A DNA stretch of 64,000 bases from Siminovitchia thermophila (lineage in GTDB: Bacteria; Bacillota; Bacilli; Bacillales; Bacillaceae_C): NCBI RefSeq assembly GCF_016909185.1, contig NZ_JAFBFH010000006.1:1-64000 (forward strand). Direction: 5' to 3'. The translations under genes and the position numbers were made by a program. Below the pieces are notes generated by a model that made no database searches, was not told the DNA's origin, and saw only the letters and a list, made by a program, of their open reading frames with translations. This document shows, piece after piece, positions 16,908 through 25,022 of this stretch. Position 1 is the first letter of the stretch. Each line of letters starts with the position of its first letter.

Positions 16908-18437
16908 ATGATGTCAAAAAAAACATTTGATGAAAGAGCGGAGTCCATTCGGCAAGGTGGTGCCGCCAAATATCATGAACAAAATGAAAAACGCGGAAAG
17001 CTTTTTGTCCGCGATCGTTTAAGATTGCTGCTTGACCCGGATTCATTTTTAGAAGACGCCATGTTTGCCAATTGTGAGGCCGAGGGACTGCCGGCAGATG
17101 GTGTAGTGACAGGTGTTGGAAAAATGGACGGCCAAACGGTATGCGTCATGGCAAATGATTCCACTGTAAAGGCCGGCTCCTGGGGCGCTAGAACGGTGGA
17201 GAAAATAATCCGTATCCAGGAAACGGCCGAAAAAATGAGGGTTCCGCTTATTTACCTCGTAGATTCGGCAGGTGCGAGAATTACGGACCAAGTCGACATG
17301 TTCCCGGGACGGCGGGGGGCCGGAAGAATTTTTTACAATCAGGTAAAACTGTCCGGGAAAATCCCGCAAATATGTGTGTTGTTTGGCCCATCGGCTGCTG
17401 GCGGCGCCTATATACCCGCTTTTTGCGATATCGTCATCATGGTAGATAAAAATGCTTCCATGTATCTCGGTTCGCCGCGGATGGCGGAAATGGTCATTGG
17501 CGAGAAAGTGACGTTGGAAGAAATGGGCGGGGCCCGCATGCATTGTTCGGTATCGGGATGTGGGGACGTATTGGCCCAAAATGAAGAAGAAGCCATCGAG
17601 CTGGTCAAAAGCTATCTCTCATATTTTCCGGCGAATTTTTCGGAAAAACCGCCTGTTCGGGAGGCGACTCCTGCAAAGCAATTGGAGAAAACATTGGAGG
17701 AGCTCATTCCGGAAAATCAAAATGCGCCATTCAATATGTATGATTTTATTGAAGGAATCATTGATGCGGACTCATTTTTTGAAATTAAAAAGTTATTTGC
17801 GGGCGAAATCATAACAGGGCTTGCCCGCCTGGATGGAAAACCGATCGGCATTATCGCAAACCAGCCCCGGGTGAAAGGCGGGGTATTATTTCACGACTCG
17901 GCAGACAAAGCGGCCCGATTTATGACTCTTTGTGACGCCTTCCATATTCCGCTCTTGTTCCTTGTCGATGTACCCGGTTTCATGATCGGAACAAAAGTGG
18001 AGCGGGAAGGAATTATCCGCCACGGGGCGAAAATGATCTCGGCCATGTCAGAAGCAACAGTGCCGAAAATCTCGATTATCGTCCGGAAGGCATATGGCGC
18101 CGGATTATATGCGATGTGCGGTCCAGCATTTGAGCCTGATTGCTGTCTGGCGTTGCCGACCGCCCAAATTGCCGTCATGGGGCCGGAAGCGGCGGTCAAC
18201 GCCGTCTATGCTAAGAAAATCGCGGAGCTTGATGAAAGTGAGCGAAATGCCTTTATCCAGCAAAAAAGAGAAGATTATAAAGAGGGAATTGATATATACA
18301 AGCTGGCTTCGGAAATGATTATTGACGGCATCGTGCCAGCAAATTCTCTGCGCGGGGAACTCATTCAACGGTTCGAGGCGTACTCGTCAAAGCATACGAT
18401 TTTTTCTGAACGGAAACATCCGGTTTATCCCGTGTAA
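16908..18437 (+). CDS. Acyl-CoA carboxylase carboxyltransferase subunit (PccB/MccB type)
   Basis: This 509-residue protein has the two crotonase-like halves of the propionyl/methylcrotonyl-CoA carboxylase beta family. It begins SKKTFDERAESIRQGG, and the N-domain oxyanion hole lies in GPSAAGGAYIPAF near residue 165. The C-domain biotin-side glycine pair is in VRKAYGAGLYAMCG near 400, followed by ALPTAQIAVMGPEAAVNAVY. It transfers CO2 from biotinyl carrier to an acyl-CoA. ATG 16908 is followed at once by another ATG; AAAGGAG is six bases before the first. It is the last gene of the ligase-hydratase-carboxylase operon, and a hairpin follows eight bases after the stop. Whether the substrate is propionyl-, methylcrotonyl- or another acyl-CoA is not decided by visible residues. 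Confidence 0.9.
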   Translation: MMSKKTFDERAESIRQGGAAKYHEQNEKRGKLFVRDRLRLLLDPDSFLEDAMFANCEAEGLPADGVVTGVGKMDGQTVCVMANDSTVKAGSWGARTVEKIIRIQETAEKMRVPLIYLVDSAGARITDQVDMFPGRRGAGRIFYNQVKLSGKIPQICVLFGPSAAGGAYIPAFCDIVIMVDKNASMYLGSPRMAEMVIGEKVTLEEMGGARMHCSVSGCGDVLAQNEEEAIELVKSYLSYFPANFSEKPPVREATPAKQLEKTLEELIPENQNAPFNMYDFIEGIIDADSFFEIKKLFAGEIITGLARLDGKPIGIIANQPRVKGGVLFHDSADKAARFMTLCDAFHIPLLFLVDVPGFMIGTKVEREGIIRHGAKMISAMSEATVPKISIIVRKAYGAGLYAMCGPAFEPDCCLALPTAQIAVMGPEAAVNAVYAKKIAELDESERNAFIQQKREDYKEGIDIYKLASEMIIDGIVPANSLRGELIQRFEAYSSKHTIFSERKHPVYPV

Positions 18438-18444
18438 AAGCCTT

Positions 18445-18467
18445 CAAGGGTTCCATGTGAACCCTTG
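18445..18467 (+). terminator. Perfect 9-bp hairpin after carboxylase operon
   Basis: CAAGGGTTC, a 5-base loop and GAACCCTTG form a stable stem just after the carboxyltransferase stop. The T-run expected of an intrinsic terminator is missing; an A-rich stretch follows. It may end or stabilise the operon mRNA. Confidence 0.45.
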
Positions 18468-18529
18468 GATGCAAAAAATACGGAATATTCAATAATGTTT
18501 GCGAATGTTGTCACAAGTATAATCGCGAT

Positions 18530-19001
18530 TTTTTTTTCACAAATGAGGATATGGATCGCGCGCTAAAAAATGAGCTACTGTTAAAACAAGGAAAAGTACC
18601 TGCCAAGCTTGATTCACATCACGTGCAACAGTAGAATTTGCCACTATTGAAGGAGCGCGATCCATTGGATCAGTTCATAAAATCGGCAGTTTAGAGCCGG
18701 GAAAGAAGGCGGATATCATTTCTATCCGAAATAAGGGTCTGAATATTCCATCTTTTCATAACCTTGTTATTGCTATTCGCATCCTCGAAATGTCGACTCG
18801 GTCTTTGTGGAAGGAAAAGCCCTCAAAGGAAGTGGCAAACTTGTAACGATGAATGTGGAGGCTATCCAAAAAAACCTCAGGCATCGCATGAGTACTTCTG
18901 AAAAGCAAAGCGCCAAACGAATGAATAAAGCAAAAGAAACATTTCCGCCAACTGCTGAAGTAAAAAAATTGAAAAGGGAGGAAAATAATGTCGCGAATTG
19001 A
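18530..19001 (+). pseudogene. Amidohydrolase (cytosine/guanine deaminase-like) remnant
   Basis: Fragments in different frames read NEDMDRALKNELLLKQGK, then RATVEFATIEGARSIG and IGSLEPGKKADIISI, and after a shift near 18775 VDSVFVEGKALKGSGKLV. These are, in order, the C-terminal blocks of TRZ/ATZ-type amidohydrolases: the ATxxGA helix and the GSLE-GKKAD metal-independent strand. The N-terminal metal-binding HxH part is gone and at least two frameshifts or stops interrupt the rest. The end overlaps the start of the next gene by 14 bases, so it once formed an operon with the symporter genes. Confidence 0.75.
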
Positions 19002-19401
19002 TCAAACCATTTACGCCCTGTTTGGGCTTGCTGTTGTGATGGTGATTGGAATGGTAACAAATTCATGGAGGGCCGTTCTTTATCCCTTTTTGATCATGGT
19101 CGGGCTGGCCATCTTTTTGGGGCTGATAAAAGATATTAGAAGGAATCCCCGTAAAATCTGGATTCCCGTAACGGTTACAGCTATTTATTTGTTTTTGTAT
19201 ATATTCCATGATGTGATCACGATGGATTCGCCGACAGGTGGAAAAGGCTTTATATGGGGCCTGTCGCCGGCAATGGCTTTGTATATTTTCGGTATTTGGC
19301 CGCTTGCTGTGCTTGTTTGTCTGTTATATACGTTGACCTTTCAAAAGGATTCCGTCACACAACAGCTGCGCCAAGATGGCCAAAAGAATATCAACATGTA
19401 A
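18988..19401 (+). CDS. Small membrane protein linked to the sodium:solute symporter
   Basis: The 137-residue protein has four probable membrane helices (about residues 7-25, 29-46, 60-75 and 92-120) and a short polar tail. GGGAGG lies seven bases before the ATG. It lies six bases upstream of the symporter gene. Small helical partner proteins commonly sit before SSS-family symporters, but this one was not matched to a named family. Its role may be in assembly or regulation of the transporter. Confidence 0.75.
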   Translation: MSRIDQTIYALFGLAVVMVIGMVTNSWRAVLYPFLIMVGLAIFLGLIKDIRRNPRKIWIPVTVTAIYLFLYIFHDVITMDSPTGGKGFIWGLSPAMALYIFGIWPLAVLVCLLYTLTFQKDSVTQQLRQDGQKNINM

Positions 19402-19407
19402 GGGGGG

Positions 19408-20880
19408 ATGTCAGTGGGCACTACGATCATTACAGTTGTCGCTATCTATTTGTTAATTTGTATTTTGATCGGATTATGGGCAACGAGAAGAACGAAAACG
19501 GCGGGTGATTTTTTAATTGCCGGCAGGAATTTGGGCATGTTTGTCATGGCGATTGCGGCGTTTTCTTCGATTCAAAGCGGATTTGGAATGCTTGGGGGAA
19601 CCGGATTGACTTTTAGCAATGGGATGGGATTTATTGCGGGAATCGGCATTTCGGCTTCTTTGGGCTTTGGGTTGACATGGTATTTGGCAGGAAAGCGGAT
19701 TTGGAAAATCGGCAGCATGGGTGAAGTTTATACGCTCGGGGATATTGTGGAAAAAAGATACGAAAGTAAAGCAGTCCGCGGCTGGCTCGGATTGGCGATC
19801 ATTTTTGGCGTGATCGGTTATTTGGGAACACAAGTCCAGGCGATGGGCATTATTATGCACAGTATTTTTGGGCTTTCTCCCAAGTTGGGCGCCATCATTG
19901 GATTGGGTATTCTCGCATTTTATTGCGTGGGCGGAGGGATCATAGCGAGTGTTTATACGGATCTTTTTCAAGGTGTCATTATGGTCGCTGTTTCATTGGT
20001 TGTATTTTTTATGGCTATCCATGCCGGAGGCGGCGTGCAACACATTTCCGAAAGTCTGCAAAGCGTTGATCCCCAATTAACTTCGTCATTCGGTACGTAT
20101 CCGATTATGACCGTCGCTTGCTGGTTCTTTTTATTCAGCCTGGGAGCGGCAGGACAGCCGCATTTCATTCATAAATTTTTGATGATTAAAAGCCAAAAAG
20201 AATTAAAGTGGGGCGCCTTCACGGCAGGTCTTGCATACGCTTTCACAACGCTGTTGGTCGTTGGAATCGGGCTGACGGCAAGGTCTCTTGATATACAAGG
20301 AAAATTTCCGGCTATCTCCACTCCGGATGAGTCGCTTACAGCATTTGTAACGCACTTTACACCGCCCATTGTGGCAGGGCTTGTTCTGTCCGGACTGCTT
20401 GCGGCGATCATGTCAACAGGTTCGGCTTTTGTTACCCTTGGAGCCGCGAGCTTAATCCGGGATATTCCGCGGGCCTTCAACAAACAAGTGAAGAATGAGC
20501 TTTTATGGAATCGGTTGACTGTGCTTGGCCTTTTGACACTATCTCTTTTATTCTCTTTTTATATGGATACACTCGTTGCATTGCTCGGCATCTTCGGTTG
20601 GGGAACATTCGCGTCAGCCGTATTCCCTCCCATTATTTTGGGGTTAATTTGGAAAAAGGCTACCAAATACGGGGCTATTTCCAGCATTGTCGTCGGGTTG
20701 TTTCTAAACTTCTCCCTGGAAATGTTAAATAAATACGACTTGGCTATCTTGCCTTCAGGTGTTATTGTCGGAGCATTTGCTTTTGCCGTATCGATTATCG
20801 TATTTATCGGCGTTTCCCTTTTGACAAAAGAATCTGTCGTTCCATTGGATAATCAGGTTATCGACGCGATGGAAGGGTAA
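19408..20880 (+). CDS. Sodium:solute symporter (SSS family)
   Basis: The 490-residue protein has about 13 membrane helices and the SSS hallmarks. The N-terminal RRTKTAGDFLIAGRNLG places the cytoplasmic loop before helix 2, SIQSGFGMLGGTGLTF is the unwound TM1-like region, and GLVLSGLLAAIMSTGSAFVT near residue 330 carries the Na+-site serines and threonines of helix 8. It would import an organic solute with Na+. The start is the ATG at 19408, six bases after a GGGGGG site. The association with an amidohydrolase remnant and downstream XdhC/MobA genes hints at a purine or N-heterocycle, but the substrate is not visible in the sequence. Confidence 0.9.
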   Translation: MSVGTTIITVVAIYLLICILIGLWATRRTKTAGDFLIAGRNLGMFVMAIAAFSSIQSGFGMLGGTGLTFSNGMGFIAGIGISASLGFGLTWYLAGKRIWKIGSMGEVYTLGDIVEKRYESKAVRGWLGLAIIFGVIGYLGTQVQAMGIIMHSIFGLSPKLGAIIGLGILAFYCVGGGIIASVYTDLFQGVIMVAVSLVVFFMAIHAGGGVQHISESLQSVDPQLTSSFGTYPIMTVACWFFLFSLGAAGQPHFIHKFLMIKSQKELKWGAFTAGLAYAFTTLLVVGIGLTARSLDIQGKFPAISTPDESLTAFVTHFTPPIVAGLVLSGLLAAIMSTGSAFVTLGAASLIRDIPRAFNKQVKNELLWNRLTVLGLLTLSLLFSFYMDTLVALLGIFGWGTFASAVFPPIILGLIWKKATKYGAISSIVVGLFLNFSLEMLNKYDLAILPSGVIVGAFAFAVSIIVFIGVSLLTKESVVPLDNQVIDAMEG

Positions 20881-20964
20881 GGGGGTATTGGCGAAAGTCT
20901 ATCTTTTTTGGCTTGAATTCTTTATGATGAAAGAAGAGTACAAGTCGAAGGCAGGTGAATTGTA

Positions 20965-21201
20965 ATGGGAACATGTCCAATAGATCACTCGCTTGAGGAT
21001 GTTGTAAAAAAGCTTGATGACCAAAAACCATTCTTGCCGAAAGAATTGGCTGATCGGACAGAACAATTTTTGCAGGAGAAACTTTCACAGAACACATTAA
21101 ATGAACTGTTTCATCTGTTGAAAAAGTATGACCTGGCCAGTGAAGAAGAACGAGCCGGAAGAAATGTAAAATTGACGGAAATGCTTGCTAAAAAAGCGTG
21201 A
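20965..21201 (+). CDS. Small soluble helical protein, not recognised
   Basis: This 78-residue protein begins MGTCPIDHSLEDVVKKLDDQ and is mainly charged, predicted alpha-helical, with no membrane segment. An AGGTGAATTG stretch lies upstream of the ATG. It lies 84 bases after the symporter and in the same direction. A CPIDH start might bind a metal, but this is only suggestive. No family was recognised. Confidence 0.65.
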   Translation: MGTCPIDHSLEDVVKKLDDQKPFLPKELADRTEQFLQEKLSQNTLNELFHLLKKYDLASEEERAGRNVKLTEMLAKKA

Positions 21202-21212
21202 ATAAAGATGAC

Positions 21213-21335
21213 AGGGCTGTCTAAAAAGTCCCATTTAGAGTAAAAGCGCTCAACCCAAGAAAGTTGATTTTACGGTATTCTGGGGTTAGTTTTTTTGGGA
21301 TTTTCAAGCTGAAGTATTATTTTTCGGACAGCCCT
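21213..21335. repeat. MITE-like element, about 123 bp, with IS1182-type ends
   Basis: The left end AGGGCTGTCTAAAAAGTCC (21213-21231) is mirrored by a right end whose reverse complement is AGGGCTGTCCGAAAAATA (21318-21335). The GGGCTGTC-AAAAAGT ends are typical of IS1182-like and related insertion sequences. There is no coding capacity. It is longer than the similar element at 8816-8866 but has the same kind of ends, so both may be mobilised by a transposase such as the one at the window start. Confidence 0.6.
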
Positions 21336-21401
21336 CCAATTTTTCAACCATAAATCTTAAATGGTTGGCTGAAGGGGAAGGAATGCTTTTTTATAAAAAT
21401 A

Positions 21402-21444
21402 GGTGTCCAGGTCGAAAAAATATCGGCTTTTTGGACGCCTTTTT
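21402..21444 (+). terminator. Intrinsic terminator
   Basis: GGTGTCCA and TGGACGCC can pair (one G-T) with an inner AAAAA/TTTTT extension, and a TTTTT run follows. It probably ends transcription from the symporter and small-protein genes. Confidence 0.6.
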
Positions 21445-22302
21445 GCTGGTTAACATACGAACCCGGATTTTCCGATGGAATAACGGCTTAATGTGACGTT
21501 GTGGCATCTGGCAAATCTTTATTGGAGAGAAAGGGGTCCTGATCGGGTATCAAGAAGCGAGTGAAGGTATTTTTCAATCGGTTGATCTGACAGCAGGTTC
21601 GGATGGGTATACTGTTCCGTTCTATGCTCGAAGTCAGAGATTTGCCCCCATAAGCGTTGATTCAGTCACTCTTAATGTAATAAAAAGGAACAAAATTGCA
21701 CCACTTCAGAGGGAGGTAAGTCAACATAATCAAGAAGAAGCCGAGAGGTGACCATCACGGCGTCTGTTTGGTTGGCTTCCATTATATAATGAACCAAGCC
21801 GCCAAATCATATAATATTCCGATCCCGATGGTGAGTATGAAGGAATGACCGCTGTGGCAAAAGTGTTGACAAAAAAGCCGAATAGGGACAGAAAACAATC
21901 CCGCAGCTGGAAACCGGCTGGTAACACAATACGCAACAGTCTTCAAACTGGCGGTCTTAAAAAAACGTTGGCGCCAGCCGTTCAGTGTCTGACAATAGTC
22001 ATTATTTGCGAATTATGAAGTATTTATATTGCAAGAAGGCAACCCGACCATTACAAGAATGCCGGAGTCCATGTCCCATGTTACATATGACGGGGGACGC
22101 GGGATTTGTATTGGTGATTCACATTCGACTTTGCCGCGTGTATGGCTCCCGGATGTTGACAAGAAGCAGGAGACATTCGTCGATTAAAAATAATATGAAA
22201 CTCTCGCTTTTGACACTGGAAGGCTTTGAACCAGGATGAATGATAGCGAGTGATCTTCCTCTTTTCAATGTCTTGGAAACAGTATAGGAGAGGATGATAG
22301 GG
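21445..22302. other. Relic region before the xdhC genes
   Basis: No intact gene. On the minus strand, 21750-21910 reads in two frames as a membrane-protein-like piece (LFGFFVNTF, then ILTIGIGILYDLAAWFI after a frameshift). On the plus strand, 21550-21670 and 22010-22180 give short protein-like frames (for example MPESMSHVTYDGGRGICIG) with stops. These look like eroded genes; none was identified. Confidence 0.35.
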
Positions 22303-22632
22303 ATGACGGAAAATGAACGGGTCATGGAACAAGTTTTACAATTACGACAAATGGGGATCAAATCGGCAATTGCCACTGTTGTAAAAGTATATGGATCTGC
22401 TTATCGCCGTGAAGGGGCCAAGATGTTGATTGATGAGTATGAGAATAGGACGGGGATGATTTCAGGCGGCTGTCTGGAAGCGGATGTAGCCGAAGCCGCG
22501 AAAGAGGTGATCTCTACCGGCCAACCCGTTTTGAAAACCTATCATCTGGATGAAGAGGTTGTATGGGGGTTGGGGCTTGGCTGTCCGGGAACGGTTAAAA
22601 TCCACATAGAGCTTGTTTCATCGTCTGAATAA
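22303..22632 (+). CDS. XdhC/CoxI-family protein, short form
   Basis: The 109-residue protein is the XdhC N-terminal (CoxI) domain alone. IATVVKVYGSAYRREGAKML and GMISGGCLEADVAEAA are its hallmark, and LGCPGTVKIHIE closes the domain. XdhC-type proteins protect the molybdenum cofactor and help insert it, in sulfurated form, into xanthine dehydrogenase-like enzymes. The start is chosen at 22303 with AGGAGAGG nine bases upstream; an ATG at 22294 is too close to that site. It is followed at 21 bases by the longer XdhC gene, and the two together resemble a divided PucA. Confidence 0.85.
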   Translation: MTENERVMEQVLQLRQMGIKSAIATVVKVYGSAYRREGAKMLIDEYENRTGMISGGCLEADVAEAAKEVISTGQPVLKTYHLDEEVVWGLGLGCPGTVKIHIELVSSSE

Positions 22633-22653
22633 TCTGGAAGGAAGGGGCATGCT

Positions 22654-23478
22654 TTGAATCATTCATCTGCTTTTGATCGTTGGCTGGCTTTTATCAATGA
22701 CGAAAAACCTTGTGTGCTCGCGACCAGTTTGGATATGTCCGCTCCTTTTTCCTCTAAAGGCGGCTCAAGGCGTTTATTCATTTCGCCGGAAGGAGTTTTA
22801 GCTGGATGTCTTGGTGTTGGGGAGGCGCAGACGCAAATCATAGAGTTGGCAAAGAAAAAGTTAAAGCAAAGAAATCCCAAATCGGAAACGGTAATCATTT
22901 CTTTATCGGATGGCCGGGAACTTCCCATTTTTTTGGATGTATACGTTCCCCGGTCTGAAATCATGATTTTTGGGGCTGGACATGATGCCATTCCAGTCGC
23001 CCGGTATGCTTTATCTGTTGGTTGGAAAACAACTGTAGTCGATCCAAGACCTTACTATAATAGCGAGGAAAGATTTCCGGGTGCAAAGAGAATTGTGGCG
23101 GATGCAGGTAAAGTGTCCGATCAAGTTAGGATAACGGATCGCACTTATATAATTGTGATGAACCATCATCTGGAAAGGGATCAAGAGACGTTGAAATTTG
23201 TCTTGCCCTCACCCTCTCCATATATTGGTGTGCTCGGTCCCAAAAGGAGACGGGAGCGGATGTTGCGGGTGTTGCAAGAAGAAGGGCATGTTTTTGCAAA
23301 AGAGACACTGAAACGGATGCACAGTCCGGTTGGTCTCGATATTGGCTCCGAGACACCTGAAGAGATTGCCATCAGCATTTTAGCTGAAATCATCGCGGTT
23401 AAAAATGGCCATTCCGGTGGTTTTTTACAAGATTCCCCTCACATTCACCGTACCTCAAAAATGATCAATAGATTGTAA
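22654..23478 (+). CDS. XdhC-family protein with Rossmann domain
   Basis: This 274-residue protein has a degenerate CoxI-like N-terminus (residues 1-105) and an XdhC C-terminal Rossmann domain that starts IMIFGAGHDAIPVARYA and continues to TTVVDPRPYY. PYIGVLGPKRRRERML and VGLDIGSETPEEIAISILAE complete the usual C-terminal signature. The start is TTG, six bases after AGGAAGGGG. It should act with the short XdhC and the MobA-like gene in molybdenum cofactor maturation. No molybdenum hydroxylase subunit lies next to it in this window, so its client enzyme is elsewhere or lost. Confidence 0.88.
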   Translation: MNHSSAFDRWLAFINDEKPCVLATSLDMSAPFSSKGGSRRLFISPEGVLAGCLGVGEAQTQIIELAKKKLKQRNPKSETVIISLSDGRELPIFLDVYVPRSEIMIFGAGHDAIPVARYALSVGWKTTVVDPRPYYNSEERFPGAKRIVADAGKVSDQVRITDRTYIIVMNHHLERDQETLKFVLPSPSPYIGVLGPKRRRERMLRVLQEEGHVFAKETLKRMHSPVGLDIGSETPEEIAISILAEIIAVKNGHSGGFLQDSPHIHRTSKMINRL

Positions 23479-23492
23479 CAAAAGGAGAGCAA

Positions 23493-24122
23493 ATGAAAGA
23501 TTCAATCAGCGCCATTATTTTAGCGGCTGGAACTTCTTCACGAATGGGACGGCCAAAACAATTGCTTGATTGGGGTGATCGGCCCTTGTTGTCCCATGTC
23601 ATTCACAAGGTGCTGTATCATCCTTTTTCAGAAGTGATCACCGTCATTGGCCATGAAGCCGATAAAATAAAAAGGACTATTCATATACGGGACTCCCGCT
23701 TCAAATGGGTCGAAAATAAACAATATGGGAGTGGTCAAGGCTCAAGTCTGAGAGCCGGAGTTCAGCATATAAGTACAGACGGTCCGGGCGTGATGGTCTT
23801 TTTGGGTGACCTGCCCTTTATCTCCCAATATACAACCAGCTTCGTATTTCATGAAGGTGCAAGGCTGCTGAAATGTAGTTCGGAACCTTTCGTCATGCGG
23901 CCCGTTTATCAAAAGACAGGAGGACATCCCGTGTTTTTCGGTCATCTCCGCGACGCCGTCTTGGAGGTTCTGGATGGTGATCAAGGAGGCAGAGCTCTCC
24001 TAAACATGATCAAGGTGAAAAGAGAACTCTTTGTACATGATTCGGGAATTGTAAAAGATATTGATACCCGTGATGACTACAGACAGGCTTTGAAACAGGG
24101 TGACCTTGATGAGGACGGCTGA
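23493..24122 (+). CDS. MobA-like molybdenum cofactor nucleotidyltransferase
   Basis: The 209-residue protein has the nucleotidyltransferase start ISAIILAAGTSSRMGRPKQL (residues 5-24) with the NTP-binding GTSSRMGRPK loop. GSGQGSSLRAGVQ lies near residue 80, the metal-binding Asp is in FLGDLPFIS near 110, and GGHPVFFG near 150. These features fit MocA/PucB-type CTP or GTP:molybdopterin transferases, which make the dinucleotide cofactor used by xanthine dehydrogenase-like enzymes. GGAGAGC precedes the ATG. It is the last gene of the xdhC-xdhC-mobA group. Confidence 0.88.
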   Translation: MKDSISAIILAAGTSSRMGRPKQLLDWGDRPLLSHVIHKVLYHPFSEVITVIGHEADKIKRTIHIRDSRFKWVENKQYGSGQGSSLRAGVQHISTDGPGVMVFLGDLPFISQYTTSFVFHEGARLLKCSSEPFVMRPVYQKTGGHPVFFGHLRDAVLEVLDGDQGGRALLNMIKVKRELFVHDSGIVKDIDTRDDYRQALKQGDLDEDG

Positions 24123-25022
24123 ATAACAACTGTTTGCCGAATAGTGGAATGTTTGGCAAAATGAAATAAATGCGTGTAGATGAATGGGGGAACTATTTGA
24201 TTTTTGTGGAATGGTATTCTAAAGCCAATTTTCATCGTAGACCATCTCTGTTCGTTACAATCAATGTTCAGCCTAATGGCGAGCCATCGGGAAGTTCGTC
24301 GATCATGCGGGCTTTGGCAGGTGATGTAACAAGCCAACCATCTGGATCAGCCATCAGTATCAAAAGCAAAGTGTCTGAATAGAAAACGGTTGAAACTTTT
24401 TCCCATCTTTATTGTGAGCGGTGTCCGGCTATTGTACAATTCAGCAGGCACGCAAAAAAGCCGTTAAAAGAATCAATTTATGGAGCGAAAGTCGGCTTCC
24501 TACGTATGGATGGCAACTTCCAAATGGTCTTTATACGTGAAAACGGCCCAAAAATATGGGGCTTGCCCTTACAAAAGATTCTGCTCGTTGAAAGAAACCG
24601 TTCGTCATTTTAAGAAGCCAAGAAAGCTTTAAATATTCGCCGAGAGCTGACTTAAAGTCATGGACATCTCCCGCCAGCACGAAATTCATGTTTTTCAGCA
24701 ATCGCTTCCAACAATATTGATTTTCCCATCCCATTCACTCGAACAAGAAATGTGCAGATTTTTCATCACTACAAGATGGAATATGACCATGTAGCAGTGC
24801 AAGTCTTTTTAAAAACATGGAGTCACTTGCGGTATCAATCTATCAATGTATGGAATGGCTTACCATGCTCAAAAATGACGGGGCGATTGGAAGTTTTTGA
24901 AACTGGGGAAAAACTTGGCGTCTACCATTTCACATTTGAAAGTAATAAGACTAGAAAACGTTATGAGAATCCCGAAAATAATGTATAAACAGATATAATC
25001 GGTTAGAAAGGAGAAATGATTG
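24123..25022. other. Relic region with a minus-strand P-loop fragment
   Basis: No intact gene. On the minus strand around 24665-24760 a frame reads FLVRVNGMGKSILLEAIAEK, a P-loop-like GMGKS start of an ATPase that breaks into stops soon after. The rest has only short unrelated frames. A possible -10 (ATATAAT near 24993) for the oxidase gene lies at the right edge. Confidence 0.4.
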
